Assembly: GCA_021199305.1 (NCBI GenBank)
Contig: JAJQIH010000016.1
Location: forward strand, 1-64,000
Length of the DNA: 64,000 nt
Direction of reading: 5' to 3'
From: Ruminococcus sp.
Lineage (GTDB): Bacteria; Bacillota; Clostridia; Oscillospirales; Ruminococcaceae
Positions 19,529-29,136 of the stretch are shown here, piece after piece (position 1 is the first letter of the stretch; each line of letters begins with the position of its first letter). Under the pieces are notes generated by a model. The model did not search any database. It was given only the letters and a program-made list of their open reading frames with translations, and was not told where the DNA came from. Position numbers and translations under genes: made by a program.

Positions 19529-19557
19529 ATAATACTATTTTACTCCTTTTCACACAA
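19529..19557 (-). promoter_or_regulatory. Predicted sigma-A promoter
   Basis: On the minus strand TTGTGT, 17-base spacer, TATTAT, about 80 bases before the adaptor gene. Confidence 0.55.
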
Positions 19558-19686
19558 AAAGTCTATCAAAATCGCCTCGTCATTTTAGTAGAAATTACAA
19601 GCTGATTTTTGTACATTTTCACAATAGATTTGGCTTGAATCCCCAATTTTGAGCAAATATATGTCAAACATTCATTGTGAGTAAAA

Positions 19687-20952
19687 TCATCTTATCTTTA
19701 TTTCGCTGGCAAGTCTGTTTGCGTGAGCATAAATATCCTCTTCGCTTTCGTCTAAGAAATACTCTCCGTCACGGTATAAAACCTTGCCGTTTATCATAGT
19801 GAGCTTTACGTTTTGCTTTGAGCCTGAGTAGACAATATTTTTCACAATATTATTTTCAGGCTGCATATTCGGCTTATGAAGGTCGAGTATTATAAGGTCA
19901 GCTTTCTTTCCGACTGCTAAAACGTCGCAGTCGTCAAGTCCCATTGCGTAAGCTCCTCCGACAGTCGCCATTTTTAAAACCTCCTCGGCTGGACAAACGG
20001 CAGCGTCATTATACTTCAGCTTCTGAAGTCCTGTTATGAGGTACATTTCCCTGAACATATCAAGCGCATTGTTTGAAGCCGCTCCGTCGGTGCCGACCGC
20101 TAGATTTACGCCTTGCTTCTGTAGTTTTGTAATGTCGGCAATTCCGCTTGCAAGCTTTGTGTTAGAGCCGGCGTTCGTAACGACCCACAGACCCTTCTTT
20201 TTGAAAATTTCAATATCCGAGTCGCTTATATAAACGCAATGATAACCGCCGCCGCCGTACTCGTAAGCGCCAAGCGAATCAAAAAGCGCTGTCGGCGACA
20301 TATTATATTCTTTGTAGCATCCGTCCGTTTCGTCCTTTGTTTCACTGTTGTGCGACCAGAACGGAGCTTTATATTTCTGACAAAGCTCGACTATTCCCTT
20401 GATTGTAGAAAGCTTTGTGGTGTACTGAGCGTGAAGTCCCAAACGATAGGAAATAAGTGGACTGAGAGAATTAAACTTCAGAAAGTCCTCCTCTGTCTGC
20501 TCGACGCTTCCGCCAAAATCGTTAAGGGATGAGCATATTACTGCCTTAAAACCTGAATCAATCATAGCCTTAGCAAAGCTGTCTATCTTCATATACATAT
20601 CAAAGCAGGCGGTAATTCCGCTCGAAAGATATTCCAGAACAGCAAGCTTTGAAAAGACGTATATGTCCTCCTCAGTCAGCTTTGCTTCCATTGGGAAAAC
20701 CTGCTTGTTAAGCCAGTCCATCAGCGGAAGGTCGTCGGCATAAGAGCGAAGAAATGTCATAGCACTATGAGTGTGAGCGTTTTTGAAGCTCGGCATTACA
20801 AGATTTTCGCCAGCGTCAATCACCTCGTCAAATTCCCCGTCTACAGGCTCGCCGATATAGCAAATGCTGTCGCCGTCAATGTGAATTTCGCCCTCGAAAA
20901 TATCATAGCTGTTATCAAGAGTGAGAATTTTAGCGTTGGTTATTTTTTTCAT
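19687..20952 (-). CDS. 5'-methylthioadenosine/S-adenosylhomocysteine deaminase
   Basis: 421 residues, amidohydrolase superfamily, of the MtaD/SsnA type. Metal ligands are visible as NAHTHSAM (near residue 60), SHNSET and GTDGAASNNALDM. These enzymes deaminate the adenine ring of MTA, SAH or adenosine to the inosine derivative. Its first codons overlap the last codon of the purine nucleoside phosphorylase gene (ATGA), so the pair would turn adenosine-type nucleosides into hypoxanthine and sugar phosphate. Substrate choice among MTA, SAH and adenosine cannot be read from the sequence. Confidence 0.87.
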   Translation of the reverse strand: MKKITNAKILTLDNSYDIFEGEIHIDGDSICYIGEPVDGEFDEVIDAGENLVMPSFKNAHTHSAMTFLRSYADDLPLMDWLNKQVFPMEAKLTEEDIYVFSKLAVLEYLSSGITACFDMYMKIDSFAKAMIDSGFKAVICSSLNDFGGSVEQTEEDFLKFNSLSPLISYRLGLHAQYTTKLSTIKGIVELCQKYKAPFWSHNSETKDETDGCYKEYNMSPTALFDSLGAYEYGGGGYHCVYISDSDIEIFKKKGLWVVTNAGSNTKLASGIADITKLQKQGVNLAVGTDGAASNNALDMFREMYLITGLQKLKYNDAAVCPAEEVLKMATVGGAYAMGLDDCDVLAVGKKADLIILDLHKPNMQPENNIVKNIVYSGSKQNVKLTMINGKVLYRDGEYFLDESEEDIYAHANRLASEIKIR

Positions 20953-21803
20953 TTTGTTTCCTCCTCCATGCTTTTTGAAATATTGACAACGCTTTGCGTT
21001 ACAAGCCTTTCAAAAAGTGGCGCTACTCTGTCGGCGGTGTCCTTTACCTCCTTGTGAGTAAGCGGATTTTTGCTTATTCCAGCAGCTAAATTTGAAATGC
21101 AGGAAACAGCGCACACAAGCATTCCCATATGCCTTGCAGCAATAGCTTCGCAGGCGGTACTCATTCCGACAGCATCCGCTCCGAGCGTTTTATAGGCTCT
21201 TATCTCTGCAGGCGTTTCGTAGTTAGGGCCAGTGGTCTGAATGTATACGCCCTCTTTAAGGGAAACGCCGACCTCGCTTGCTGAACGTCTTATAATTTCC
21301 GACAGGCGCTTATTATAAACCTCGCTCATATCAGGAAAACGTGTTCCGAGGTCCTCCTCGTTAGGCCCTATAAGCGGACTTTTTATAAGAGAAGAAATAT
21401 GATCGGTTATAAGCATAAAATCTCCAGCCTTGAGATTTTCGCTTATACCTCCCGATGCATTTGTCAGAAACAAAACCTTAGCTCCAAGCATTCCCATAAC
21501 ACGTATCGGCAGCACGACGTCGCTTGACGAGTACCCTTCGTAGCAATGAACCCGTCCTTGCATACATACAAGCTTTACGCCGTTCAGCGTTCCAAAAATA
21601 TACTTTCCCTCGTGTCCTGAAACTGTCGAAACGGGAAAGCCTTCTATCTCGCTGTAGCTTATCTCAGTATGCTTTTCTATAAGCCTTGCAAAGCCTCCCA
21701 GTCCTGAACCCAGAACAAGAGCTATTTGCGGCACAAAGTCGGTTTTCTTGCGGATTGCCTTAACGCATCCGTTTAGTCTTTCAAGTAAATTGATGTTCTC
21801 CAT
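20949..21803 (-). CDS. Purine nucleoside phosphorylase (trimeric type)
   Basis: 284 residues of the PunA/mammalian-type PNP family, which cleaves inosine and guanosine with phosphate to base and (deoxy)ribose-1-phosphate. Phosphate-binding LGSGLGGF, the GHEGKYIFG segment (catalytic His), QGRVHCYEG, the NASGGI region and the GADAVGMSTACEA motif are all present. AAAGGGG precedes the ATG and a promoter lies about 35 bases upstream. It is followed by the deaminase with a 4-base overlap. Confidence 0.94.
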   Translation of the reverse strand: MENINLLERLNGCVKAIRKKTDFVPQIALVLGSGLGGFARLIEKHTEISYSEIEGFPVSTVSGHEGKYIFGTLNGVKLVCMQGRVHCYEGYSSSDVVLPIRVMGMLGAKVLFLTNASGGISENLKAGDFMLITDHISSLIKSPLIGPNEEDLGTRFPDMSEVYNKRLSEIIRRSASEVGVSLKEGVYIQTTGPNYETPAEIRAYKTLGADAVGMSTACEAIAARHMGMLVCAVSCISNLAAGISKNPLTHKEVKDTADRVAPLFERLVTQSVVNISKSMEEETK

Positions 21804-21837
21804 ATAAAAGCCCCTTTGATCGTTGTATTCTCTTATT

Positions 21838-21866
21838 ATGATACACTATTTTCGGCTAAATTACAA
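21838..21866 (-). promoter_or_regulatory. Predicted sigma-A promoter
   Basis: On the minus strand TTGTAA, 17-base spacer, TATCAT, upstream of the nucleoside phosphorylase gene. Confidence 0.6.
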
Positions 21867-21882
21867 GCACTTAAAAGGCAAA

Positions 21883-21906
21883 GGCAAGCTCCGGTTTAAG
21901 CTTGCC
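21883..21906. terminator. Probable terminator of the Pho-like operon
   Basis: An 8-bp GGCAAGCT/AGCTTGCC stem with 8-nt loop. On the minus strand it is followed by TTTGCCTTTT, so termination is plausible but the T-run is imperfect; on the plus strand TTTTTT lies 6-7 bases downstream. Confidence 0.55.
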
Positions 21907-21932
21907 CGATATTTTTTATAAACAAAATCTCA

Positions 21933-23639
21933 TCACTGCATTTTCGGCAGGACTATAACAATCTTTGTGCCCTTGCCGTACTTGCTTGAAATTTTAATTG
22001 TACCGTTGTGGTAGGTTACAATATGCTTGACTATTGAAAGTCCCAGTCCTGTACCACCTGTTTGCTTTGAACGGGATTTATCAACTCTGTAAAACCTCTC
22101 GAAAATTCTGTCGAGCGAATCTTTAGGAATACCTATTCCGTTGTCCTCGACAATTATCGTTGCATAAGCTCCGCTGTCTGAAATCTTCAAACTGACATAT
22201 CCGTGCGGAACGTTATACTTTATAGAGTTGTCGATTAAGTTTATCAGAAGCTCCGAAAGATAGCCGCCGTTAGCTACAATAGTCAAGTCCTCGACATCCT
22301 CGCGAATTTCAACGTAATTTTCCTCCGCCTTATATGACAGCACCTCGATAACGTCATCGGCTATCTTTTTAAGCGAAACCGCAGAAAACTCCTTTGCGTC
22401 TTCTTCGATTTCAGAAAGCCGCATAATATCGTTTATCAGAAGCAGCAGCCGCTCGCTTTCACGATAAACTATTCCGCCGTACTTGCTGACCTCTTCGGGC
22501 TGAGTGATAATCTTTTTCTCAAGCATTTCGCCGAAGCCTTTGATGGTTGTAAGCGGAGTTTTAAGCTCGTGAGTTACGTTTGCTGAAAAGTCCTGCCTGA
22601 TTTTTTCTGCGTGAACTCGCTCTGTTGCGTCAACCAGCAGGATAATAATTCCATAGCTGCCAGCATATTCGCACCTGTTCATATAAACGGTGAAGTACCT
22701 GTCATTCACAGCAATAGTATTGTACGCCAGACGATCGGTTTCCATAGTTTCAATCATAGACGCTATCGTGTCGTTTAGCGACAGCTCGGAAATATTCTCA
22801 GGCTCTTTTTCGTTGTCCTCAAAATAATCAGGGTCCAAAATTGTCTTTGCGCTCTGGTTTATTGAAAGAATTTTTCCGTCGCCGTCTATCAGAACCATTC
22901 CCTCAACCATATTGTTGATGATCAAGGAAACTCTTTCCCTTTGCTGCTTCAGTCGCTCGATATACTTCTGAAGCCGCTCAGAGATATACTTTATATCCTC
23001 GATAATAGGTTTAAGCTCCTCGTAGTCGCTCTCTAAGTCGGTTAAATTCTCCTCATCGATAGCTCCGCTCTTTATGTCAATCATATCGACAATTTCAGTT
23101 ATCGGCTTTACAAAGCCGTTTGCTATTCTTTTTGAAATAATTCTGGCTATAATAATTGTTATAGCGCATATTATAACAACCAGTGCTATAACAATATAAA
23201 TTTCCGAGTAAATGTTGCTTATAGGAATTGCGAATCTTATTACGCCGTCGTTAAATTCAAGAGCATAGTAATAGGTGGATTTCCCGATAGTTTCGCTCGT
23301 TCTTATCTCGCTTCCCTCGCCAGTTGAAAGAGCGTCCTTGAATTCTTGCCTGCCCGAATGGTTTCCCATATCGTCTGGGTCCTCCTGATTGTCAAAGACA
23401 ACCTTTCCGTCGCTGTCAATGTAGGTTACTCTGACCTCCTCCTCGACCGACTCGTCCACATATTCGGCAATTTCCTCAGGCGTTTCGCAGGTAGCGGCGC
23501 AAATTCTCGCTATATTTTCGACATTCTCCATGCTCTTGTCGAAGTAAACCTCGCTTATTGCCGCAACGCTTATTATACCAAAAACGATAATAGCTACGGA
23601 CACTATTATCGTTATTGTCTTATTTATTTTTCTTCGCAT
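21933..23639 (-). CDS. PhoR-like sensor histidine kinase
   Basis: 568 residues. Two membrane helices (about 9-31 and 150-172) flank an extracellular sensor domain; then come a HAMP-like linker, a PAS domain (about 245-335), HisKA with the phospho-acceptor in SANVTHELKTPLTTIKGF, and HATPase_c with N, G1 and G2 boxes (LINLIDNSIKYN; GTGLGLSIV). This is the standard PhoR/WalK layout. It follows its response regulator by 9 bases and lies in a transcript headed by a Na/phosphate cotransporter, so phosphate limitation is the likely signal. Partner assignment is strong; the signal is inferred. Confidence 0.92.
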   Translation of the reverse strand: MRRKINKTITIIVSVAIIVFGIISVAAISEVYFDKSMENVENIARICAATCETPEEIAEYVDESVEEEVRVTYIDSDGKVVFDNQEDPDDMGNHSGRQEFKDALSTGEGSEIRTSETIGKSTYYYALEFNDGVIRFAIPISNIYSEIYIVIALVVIICAITIIIARIISKRIANGFVKPITEIVDMIDIKSGAIDEENLTDLESDYEELKPIIEDIKYISERLQKYIERLKQQRERVSLIINNMVEGMVLIDGDGKILSINQSAKTILDPDYFEDNEKEPENISELSLNDTIASMIETMETDRLAYNTIAVNDRYFTVYMNRCEYAGSYGIIILLVDATERVHAEKIRQDFSANVTHELKTPLTTIKGFGEMLEKKIITQPEEVSKYGGIVYRESERLLLLINDIMRLSEIEEDAKEFSAVSLKKIADDVIEVLSYKAEENYVEIREDVEDLTIVANGGYLSELLINLIDNSIKYNVPHGYVSLKISDSGAYATIIVEDNGIGIPKDSLDRIFERFYRVDKSRSKQTGGTGLGLSIVKHIVTYHNGTIKISSKYGKGTKIVIVLPKMQ

Positions 23640-23648
23640 ATTTCTTCC

Positions 23649-24332
23649 CTAAATCTTATAGCCTATTCCCCGAACGGTTTTTATAAATCCTTCACAGCCG
23701 CCCTTTTCAAGCTTCTGCCTCAGGGTTTTTATGTGCATATCCACCGTTCTCGTTTCGCCTTCAAAGTCAAAGCCCCATACCTTTTCCATAAGCTTATTTC
23801 GGCTTACTACTACCGACTCGTGCTTCATAAAATACTTCAAAAGCTCGAATTCCTTGTAGGTAAGAGCAATCTCATTTCCATTGTACATAACCTGTCTTTT
23901 AGCCTCGTCAAGCGTCAGACCGTTTATTGTGATAACAGGCGTTTTCTCCATATCCTCGTCCTTTGACGAACGGCGAAGCACAGCCTTTATTCTTGACAAA
24001 AGCTCCATTACGCCAAACGGCTTTGTAATATAATCGTCTGCACCCGCTTCAAGTCCACGAACCTTATCAAGCTCTGAATTTTTCGCTGTCAGGATTATAA
24101 CCGGTATATCCTTTGTCGTTACATCGCTTTTGAGGTGATTTAAAATCATAAATCCGTCCTCGTCGGGAAGCATCACATCAAGCAACACAAGAGCAGGAGT
24201 TCTCTTTGAAATTTCCTCGTAAAACTCCTTCGCAAGCGGAAAGGACTTAACATCAAATCCTCCCGACTTCAATGCACATGAAATAAGCTCTCTTATTCCG
24301 TCGTCGTCTTCAACGCAGTAAATCATTGCCAT
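23649..24332 (-). CDS. PhoB-like response regulator
   Basis: 227 residues. Receiver domain with acidic residues Glu8-Asp10, phospho-acceptor Asp52 (LLDVMLP) and Lys in ITKPFG; winged-helix domain (about 130-226) with the RTVDMHIKTLRQKL recognition helix. GGAGG lies 10 bases before the first ATG; a second ATG two codons later is also possible. It sits between the Na/phosphate cotransporter (36 bases upstream) and its kinase (9 bases downstream). Confidence 0.93.
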   Translation of the reverse strand: MAMIYCVEDDDGIRELISCALKSGGFDVKSFPLAKEFYEEISKRTPALVLLDVMLPDEDGFMILNHLKSDVTTKDIPVIILTAKNSELDKVRGLEAGADDYITKPFGVMELLSRIKAVLRRSSKDEDMEKTPVITINGLTLDEAKRQVMYNGNEIALTYKEFELLKYFMKHESVVVSRNKLMEKVWGFDFEGETRTVDMHIKTLRQKLEKGGCEGFIKTVRGIGYKI

Positions 24333-24368
24333 AAAGCTTAAGCCTCCTGATTTCTATACAAAACTAAT

Positions 24369-26135
24369 CTATGCCTTTTTAGGGAGAGTATACTTATCAA
24401 GGTATTTTGCAACATACATATCAAACTCTTCTCCCGAAGTTTTTACTGTTCTTAAATATTCGTGCGTTTCAAAATTGTCGTCGCTTACCTGAATCAGACA
24501 AACGGCTATGTTTGAACAATGGTCGGAAACTCTCTCCAAGCTTGTAAGCAGGTCGATATAGATAAATCCCGTTTCCATCGAGCAGGTTCCCTTTTGCAGC
24601 CTTTTTATGTGTCTGCTCTTGAGCTTTGTGCGAAGTTGGTCCACAACCTCTTCTAACGGCTCTACCAGATATGCGCTGTAAAGGTCGTTATCCCTTACTG
24701 ATGTTACTGTAAGCTCCAATATTTCCTCTATTGCGTTAAACAAAACGTCAAGCTCCGACTGAGCTTTTTTGCTGAGCGTCAGCTTCTTGTCGTGAAGCTC
24801 CTTGGCTGAAGCACAAATATTCTTAGCGTGGTCGGATATTCTTTCAATGTCGCTTATCGTGTGCAAAATTGTAGAAGCTGTCCGTGAGTCCTGCTGACTC
24901 ATTTCCTGTCCTGAAAGCTTTATAAGATAGGTTCCCAAAACGTCCTCGTATTTGTCGACCGCCTTTTCCGTTTCAGAAATCTTCTGCGCTGTCGCCTTAT
25001 CCCAGTTTTTGACAAGCGAGGTAGCATCCATAATATTCTTCTTCGCAAGCTTTGCCATTTTCACCATATGAGTTTTACATTGCGCTAAAGCTAAGCTTGG
25101 AGTAGACATAAATCTTTCGTCGATAACTGGTGCCTGCTCGAGGTCGTCCTCGTCTGTTTTCTTGTCACGTATGATAAGATACGAAAGCTTTTCAAGCGCT
25201 CCGATAAACGGGAACAGAATAACAGTAGTAGCTACCTTAAAGAGCGTGTGTATAATCGCTATATCAAGCGCATCCACCGTCATACTTGTAAACGCAAATT
25301 CAAAGATTGCGTTAAGCGGATAGTAAACAACGACGCAAAGAACGGTTCCTATAATATTAAACAAAAGATGAATTACTGCGACTCGCTTTGCGTTCTTGTT
25401 GGTTCCAATTGCTGAAATAACAGCTGTGATACAGGTTCCGATATTTTGTCCTAAAATTATCGGCAGCGCCGTTGAAAACCTGACTGCTCCTGTAGAGGAC
25501 AGCGCCAGTAAAATTCCAACAGATGCAGAGGACGATTGAATAACCGCCGTTAAAACTGCACCGACAAGGATTCCTATAGCTGGGTTATCAAACATCAGAA
25601 GCATATTTGAAAACTCTGGCATATCCTTTAGCGGTTCAACAGCTCCGCTCATAGTGTCCATTCCGAACATCAAAACGGTAAAGCCCAGCAGAATCGAACC
25701 GATATACTTGTACTTGTCGTCCTTCAGGAACATATAGCAAATAATTCCTATAAGCGCAAGAATCGGCGTAAATGACGACGGTTTCAGCATTTCAAGCCAG
25801 AAGCTTCCGCCCTCAATTCCTGTCAATGACAAAATCCACGCTGTAACAGCAGTTCCGATATTAGCGCCCATTATAATGCTTATCGACTGCCTTAGCTTCA
25901 GAATGCCTGAATTTACAAAGCCTACAAGCATTACAGTCGTTGCCGAGGACGACTGAATAATTGCCGTTACGACAAAGCCTAAAAGAAAGCCTTTGAACGG
26001 ATTTGACGTCAGCTTATCAAAGAGCTTTTCAAGCTTTCCTCCTGCAAGGCGCTCAAGTCCCTGACTCATTACGTTCATTCCGTACAGAAAGAGAACTAAC
26101 CCTCCGATAAGAGTGAGAACAGAAAAAATATCCAT
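24369..26135 (-). CDS. Na/Pi cotransporter II-like protein with PhoU-like tail
   Basis: 588 residues. The membrane half (about 1-310) has the two inverted repeats of the PNaS family, each with the QSSSA signature (TAIIQSSSATTVM and TAVIQSSSASVGI). The C-terminal half (about 345-560) is a helical PhoU-like domain. Members import phosphate with sodium; the PhoU part probably regulates uptake. It is the first gene of a transcript that continues with the PhoB/PhoR-like pair. The 86-bp hairpin repeats lie directly upstream. Confidence 0.9.
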   Translation of the reverse strand: MDIFSVLTLIGGLVLFLYGMNVMSQGLERLAGGKLEKLFDKLTSNPFKGFLLGFVVTAIIQSSSATTVMLVGFVNSGILKLRQSISIIMGANIGTAVTAWILSLTGIEGGSFWLEMLKPSSFTPILALIGIICYMFLKDDKYKYIGSILLGFTVLMFGMDTMSGAVEPLKDMPEFSNMLLMFDNPAIGILVGAVLTAVIQSSSASVGILLALSSTGAVRFSTALPIILGQNIGTCITAVISAIGTNKNAKRVAVIHLLFNIIGTVLCVVVYYPLNAIFEFAFTSMTVDALDIAIIHTLFKVATTVILFPFIGALEKLSYLIIRDKKTDEDDLEQAPVIDERFMSTPSLALAQCKTHMVKMAKLAKKNIMDATSLVKNWDKATAQKISETEKAVDKYEDVLGTYLIKLSGQEMSQQDSRTASTILHTISDIERISDHAKNICASAKELHDKKLTLSKKAQSELDVLFNAIEEILELTVTSVRDNDLYSAYLVEPLEEVVDQLRTKLKSRHIKRLQKGTCSMETGFIYIDLLTSLERVSDHCSNIAVCLIQVSDDNFETHEYLRTVKTSGEEFDMYVAKYLDKYTLPKKA

Positions 26136-26163
26136 ATTAAATTTCTCCCATTTTTCCTTTTTA

Positions 26164-26377
26164 AACCCATTTTGTCAAAACTTTGTTCCCCAACAAAGAA
26201 TCGACTATATAATCCGCCACGCCGATGGCGTGGGGAATTATTGCTGTTTAACCCATTTTGCCAAAACTTTGTTCCCCAACAAAGAATCGACTATATAATC
26301 CGCCACGCCGCTGGCGTGGGGAATTATTGCTGTTTAACCCATTTTGTCAATCCTTGTCCCCCGACAAGAAGTTGACG
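26164..26377. repeat. 86-bp tandem hairpin repeat, 2.5 copies
   Basis: Copies begin at 26164, 26250 and 26336 (the last partial and diverged). Each full unit carries two palindromes: CTTTGTT/AACAAAG (26181-26198; 26267-26284) and CCACGCC/GGCGTGG (26217-26233; 26303-26319), with CTATATAAT between. In the third unit the first hairpin has become CTTGTC/GACAAG (26353-26368), so both arms changed together. The rest of the 26136-26581 gap is AT-rich with no gene. Reading frames across it shift with the 86-base period and are not genes. Confidence 0.9.
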
Positions 26378-26581
26378 TGTTTTTGTAAAATCTTCCCACC
26401 AACCGGGCAGAAACACCACCCACAAAGCGTTATTTTGTGTAAAAACTACTGTCGCCCTACGACAAAAGCCACACAATTTTACAAATGGGCAAAATACCAC
26501 AAGTAATATTATACAGGCTTTTTGTAAAAATAAAGCCTGTTATATGTAAAATATATGTAAAATGTGCATGGGTCACCTAAC

Positions 26582-26615
26582 AAAAAATCCCCCACCGTTT
26601 TTAACGGCAGGGGAT
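26582..26615 (-). terminator. Terminator of the ribosomal cluster
   Basis: On the minus strand a 12-bp stem ATCCCCTGCCGT/ACGGTGGGGGAT (one mismatch) is followed by TTTTTT. It lies 10 bases after rplQ and ends the S10-spc-alpha transcript. Confidence 0.92.
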
Positions 26616-26624
26616 CTTATCAGT

Positions 26625-26966
26625 TTACACCAATCTGATGATAGCCATCTCAGCTGCGTCACCGCGGCGAGGACCAGTTTTGATAATCTGTGTATATCCT
26701 CCATTACGCTCAGCGTACTTTGGAGAAATCTCATCAAAAAGCTTCTTAACAACGCTTTCCTTCGTAACGTACGCCATAACCTGACGCTTGTTGTGAAGCT
26801 CTTTTGTTTTACCTAGTGTAATCATCTTTTCAGCCATCGACTGTACTTCCTTAGCTCTGGCAACTGTTGTTTCAATCTGTCCGTTTTCGAGAAGATATGT
26901 TACCATTGCTCTGAGCATCGCCTTTCTCTGGTCGCTTGCTCTTCCAAGCTTTCTTGCTCCAGGCAT
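26625..26966 (-). CDS. 50S ribosomal protein L17
   Basis: 113 residues, a normal short L17. It begins [18 protein letters not shown] and carries the conserved [10 protein letters not shown] motif. L17 binds 23S rRNA near the exit tunnel. It is the last gene of the cluster, 44 bases after rpoA, and is followed by a strong terminator. Confidence 0.97.
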   Translation of the reverse strand: MPGARKLGRASDQRKAMLRAMVTYLLENGQIETTVARAKEVQSMAEKMITLGKTKELHNKRQVMAYVTKESVVKKLFDEISPKYAERNGGYTQIIKTGPRRGDAAEMAIIRLV

Positions 26967-27010
26967 TAGATATTCACTCCTTACTGTTTATTTCTTTCTG
27001 TTAAATCGGG

Positions 27011-27967
27011 TTATTCTTCCTCCGAGCTTAATTCATATCCTAAGCTGCGGAGCTTTTCCTTGACTTCTTCAAACGACTTCTTGCCAAGGTTTCTTACCTT
27101 CATCATTTCTTCCTCTGATTTTCCAACCAGATCATTTACAGTGTTGATACCAGCTCTCTTAAGACAATTGAAGCTTCTTACCGACAGGTCAAGCTCTTCT
27201 ATTGTCATCTCCAGAGCCTTTTCCTTGCCCTTGTCGTCCTTTTCAACCATAATCTCAACGACGTTTGTTTCCTCAGAGAGGTTTACAAACAAATTGAGGT
27301 GCTCTGTTAAAAGCTTGGCTGCAAGCGAAACAGCTTCCTTTGCGGAAATTGTTCCGTCCGTCCAGACCTCAAGCGTCAGCTTATCATAGTCTGTAATCTG
27401 TCCGACACGAGTGTTATCAACCGAATAATTTACCTTTAGAACCGGTGTGTAAATGCTGTCTACCGCAATAACTCCGATAGGTGCTCCTGTCATTAAAGCC
27501 TTGTTCTTGTCAGCAGAAACATAGCCTCTGCCTCTGTCAATAACAATTTCCATATAAAGCTTAGCACCCTCGCCCAGTGTAGCGATATGCATATCCGGAA
27601 CTAAAATATCGACCTCAGAATCAGTCTTTATATCACCGGCAGTGACTTCACATTCGCCCTCCGCCTCGATATATATAGTCTTTGGACCTTCACCGTAAAG
27701 CTTCGCAATAAGGCCCTTAAGGTTAAGGATGATTTCTGTTACATCCTCCTTGACGCCGTCTATTGTTGAAAACTCATGGTGAACGCCATCAATCTTTACT
27801 GAATTCACAGCAACACCTGGTAAAGAGGAGAGCAGTACCCTTCTCAAGCTGTTTCCAAGGGTAGTACCATAGCCTCGCTCTAACGGCTCAAGAACAAACT
27901 TGCCGTATGTTCCGTTACTCTTGAGCTCAACTACTTCGATTTCCGGCTTTTCAATCTTTTCAAGCAT
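27011..27967 (-). CDS. RNA polymerase alpha subunit
   Basis: 318 residues. The N-terminal assembly domain (about 1-230) includes [23 protein letters not shown], which dimerises and nucleates the polymerase. The C-terminal domain (about 250-312) has the helix-hairpin-helix ([17 protein letters not shown]) that touches UP elements and activators. It lies between rpsD and rplQ, the usual order. Confidence 0.98.
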   Translation of the reverse strand: MLEKIEKPEIEVVELKSNGTYGKFVLEPLERGYGTTLGNSLRRVLLSSLPGVAVNSVKIDGVHHEFSTIDGVKEDVTEIILNLKGLIAKLYGEGPKTIYIEAEGECEVTAGDIKTDSEVDILVPDMHIATLGEGAKLYMEIVIDRGRGYVSADKNKALMTGAPIGVIAVDSIYTPVLKVNYSVDNTRVGQITDYDKLTLEVWTDGTISAKEAVSLAAKLLTEHLNLFVNLSEETNVVEIMVEKDDKGKEKALEMTIEELDLSVRSFNCLKRAGINTVNDLVGKSEEEMMKVRNLGKKSFEEVKEKLRSLGYELSSEEE

Positions 27968-28047
27968 TATAAACCCTCCCGTTTATTAAAACCGTGTTTA
28001 TTAAGCGTGCGAATAAACCGTCCTGCTGTTTTAAAGTAATTACAGTA

Positions 28048-28644
28048 TTACTTAGAATACAACTCGACGATAAGATGCTCCTCAACCTCGTAGTCAAGGT
28101 CTTCCTTTTCAGCTGGTCTTAAAACCTTAGCTGAAAGTGCATCTTTGTTCATATCAAGCCATGTAGGAATCATTCTTCCCTTTGTAGCCTCAACAATTTC
28201 CTTGAACTTAACGCTTGACTTGCTCTTTTCTCTGAGTGAAATTACATCTCCAACCTTTACTCTGTATGAAGGAATGTCAACTCTCTTTCCGTTTACACAG
28301 AAATGTCCGTGAGTAACGAGCTGTCTTGCTTCTCTTCTGGTCATTGAAAGACCCATTCTGAATGCGACATTATCAAGACGCGATTCCAGCATAGTGAGAA
28401 GGTTTGTACCTGCCTGACCTTCCTGCTTTTCAGAAAGCTCAAAGTAGTGTGCGAACTGCTTTTCGCCCATTCCGTAGATGAACTTCAGCTTCTGCTTTTC
28501 CTTGAGCTGAAGGCCATACTCTGAAACCTTTCTTCTCTTGTTTGCGTTGGGATCTCTCTTGGTTTCCTTTGCTACGCCCATAACCATTGGGCTGATTCCT
28601 AAAGATTTACCTTTCTTAAGGATTGGTTCTCTATTTACTGCCAT
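28048..28644 (-). CDS. 30S ribosomal protein S4
   Basis: 198 residues. S4 nucleates 30S assembly on 16S rRNA. The S4 RNA-binding domain (about 90-155, SRLDNVAFRMG..ARQLVTHGHF) is clear. The N-terminal zinc cysteines seen in some S4 proteins are absent, so this is a zinc-free form. It follows rpsK and precedes rpoA. Confidence 0.97.
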   Translation of the reverse strand: MAVNREPILKKGKSLGISPMVMGVAKETKRDPNANKRRKVSEYGLQLKEKQKLKFIYGMGEKQFAHYFELSEKQEGQAGTNLLTMLESRLDNVAFRMGLSMTRREARQLVTHGHFCVNGKRVDIPSYRVKVGDVISLREKSKSSVKFKEIVEATKGRMIPTWLDMNKDALSAKVLRPAEKEDLDYEVEEHLIVELYSK

Positions 28645-28724
28645 TAGTAAATACCTCCGTTTTCAATTTTGTATCCAATCTTCATTATTGGACGCCAAGT
28701 AAACTTCAAACTTGGTCTGATAAA

Positions 28725-29120
28725 TTATACTCTTCTTCTCTTTGGTGGGCGACATCCGTTGTGAGGAATAGGAGTTACGTCCTTGATGAGTCTTACCTCA
28801 AGCTCCTCTGTCTGAAGCGCACGAATAGCTGCTTCTCTTCCAGCGCCCGGTCCCTTTACATATACTTCAACGCTCTTCAGTCCATGCTCCTTAGCTGCAC
28901 GAGCTGCTGTTTCAGCTGCTGTCTGAGCTGCGAACGGTGTAGACTTCTTTGAACCTCTGAATCCTAGTCCGCCTGCTGATGCCCATGAAATAGCATTTCC
29001 CTGCATATCAGTAATAGTAACGATTGTGTTGTTGAAAGTAGACTGGATATGAACCTGTCCCTGTTCAATATTCTTTCTGTCCTTACGGCGACGAATAACC
29101 TTTTTCTTAGCCTGAGCCAT
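28725..29120 (-). CDS. 30S ribosomal protein S11
   Basis: 131 residues, full length. It forms part of the platform that contacts the mRNA Shine-Dalgarno helix. [28 protein letters not shown] and the C-terminal [15 protein letters not shown] are diagnostic. It starts 16 bases after rpsM. Confidence 0.98.
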   Translation of the reverse strand: MAQAKKKVIRRRKDRKNIEQGQVHIQSTFNNTIVTITDMQGNAISWASAGGLGFRGSKKSTPFAAQTAAETAARAAKEHGLKSVEVYVKGPGAGREAAIRALQTEELEVRLIKDVTPIPHNGCRPPKRRRV

Positions 29121-29136
29121 GTTCTATATCCCTCCC

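Noticed and set aside
23346..23966. 206-residue frame on the plus strand
   Set aside because: Lies antisense to the well-supported kinase and response regulator genes and has no ribosome binding site or domain.
26113..26506. Three overlapping plus-strand reading frames with repeated peptide segments
   Set aside because: They arise from the 86-bp tandem repeat; the period is not a multiple of three, so the same peptide appears in shifting frames. No ribosome binding site or known family.
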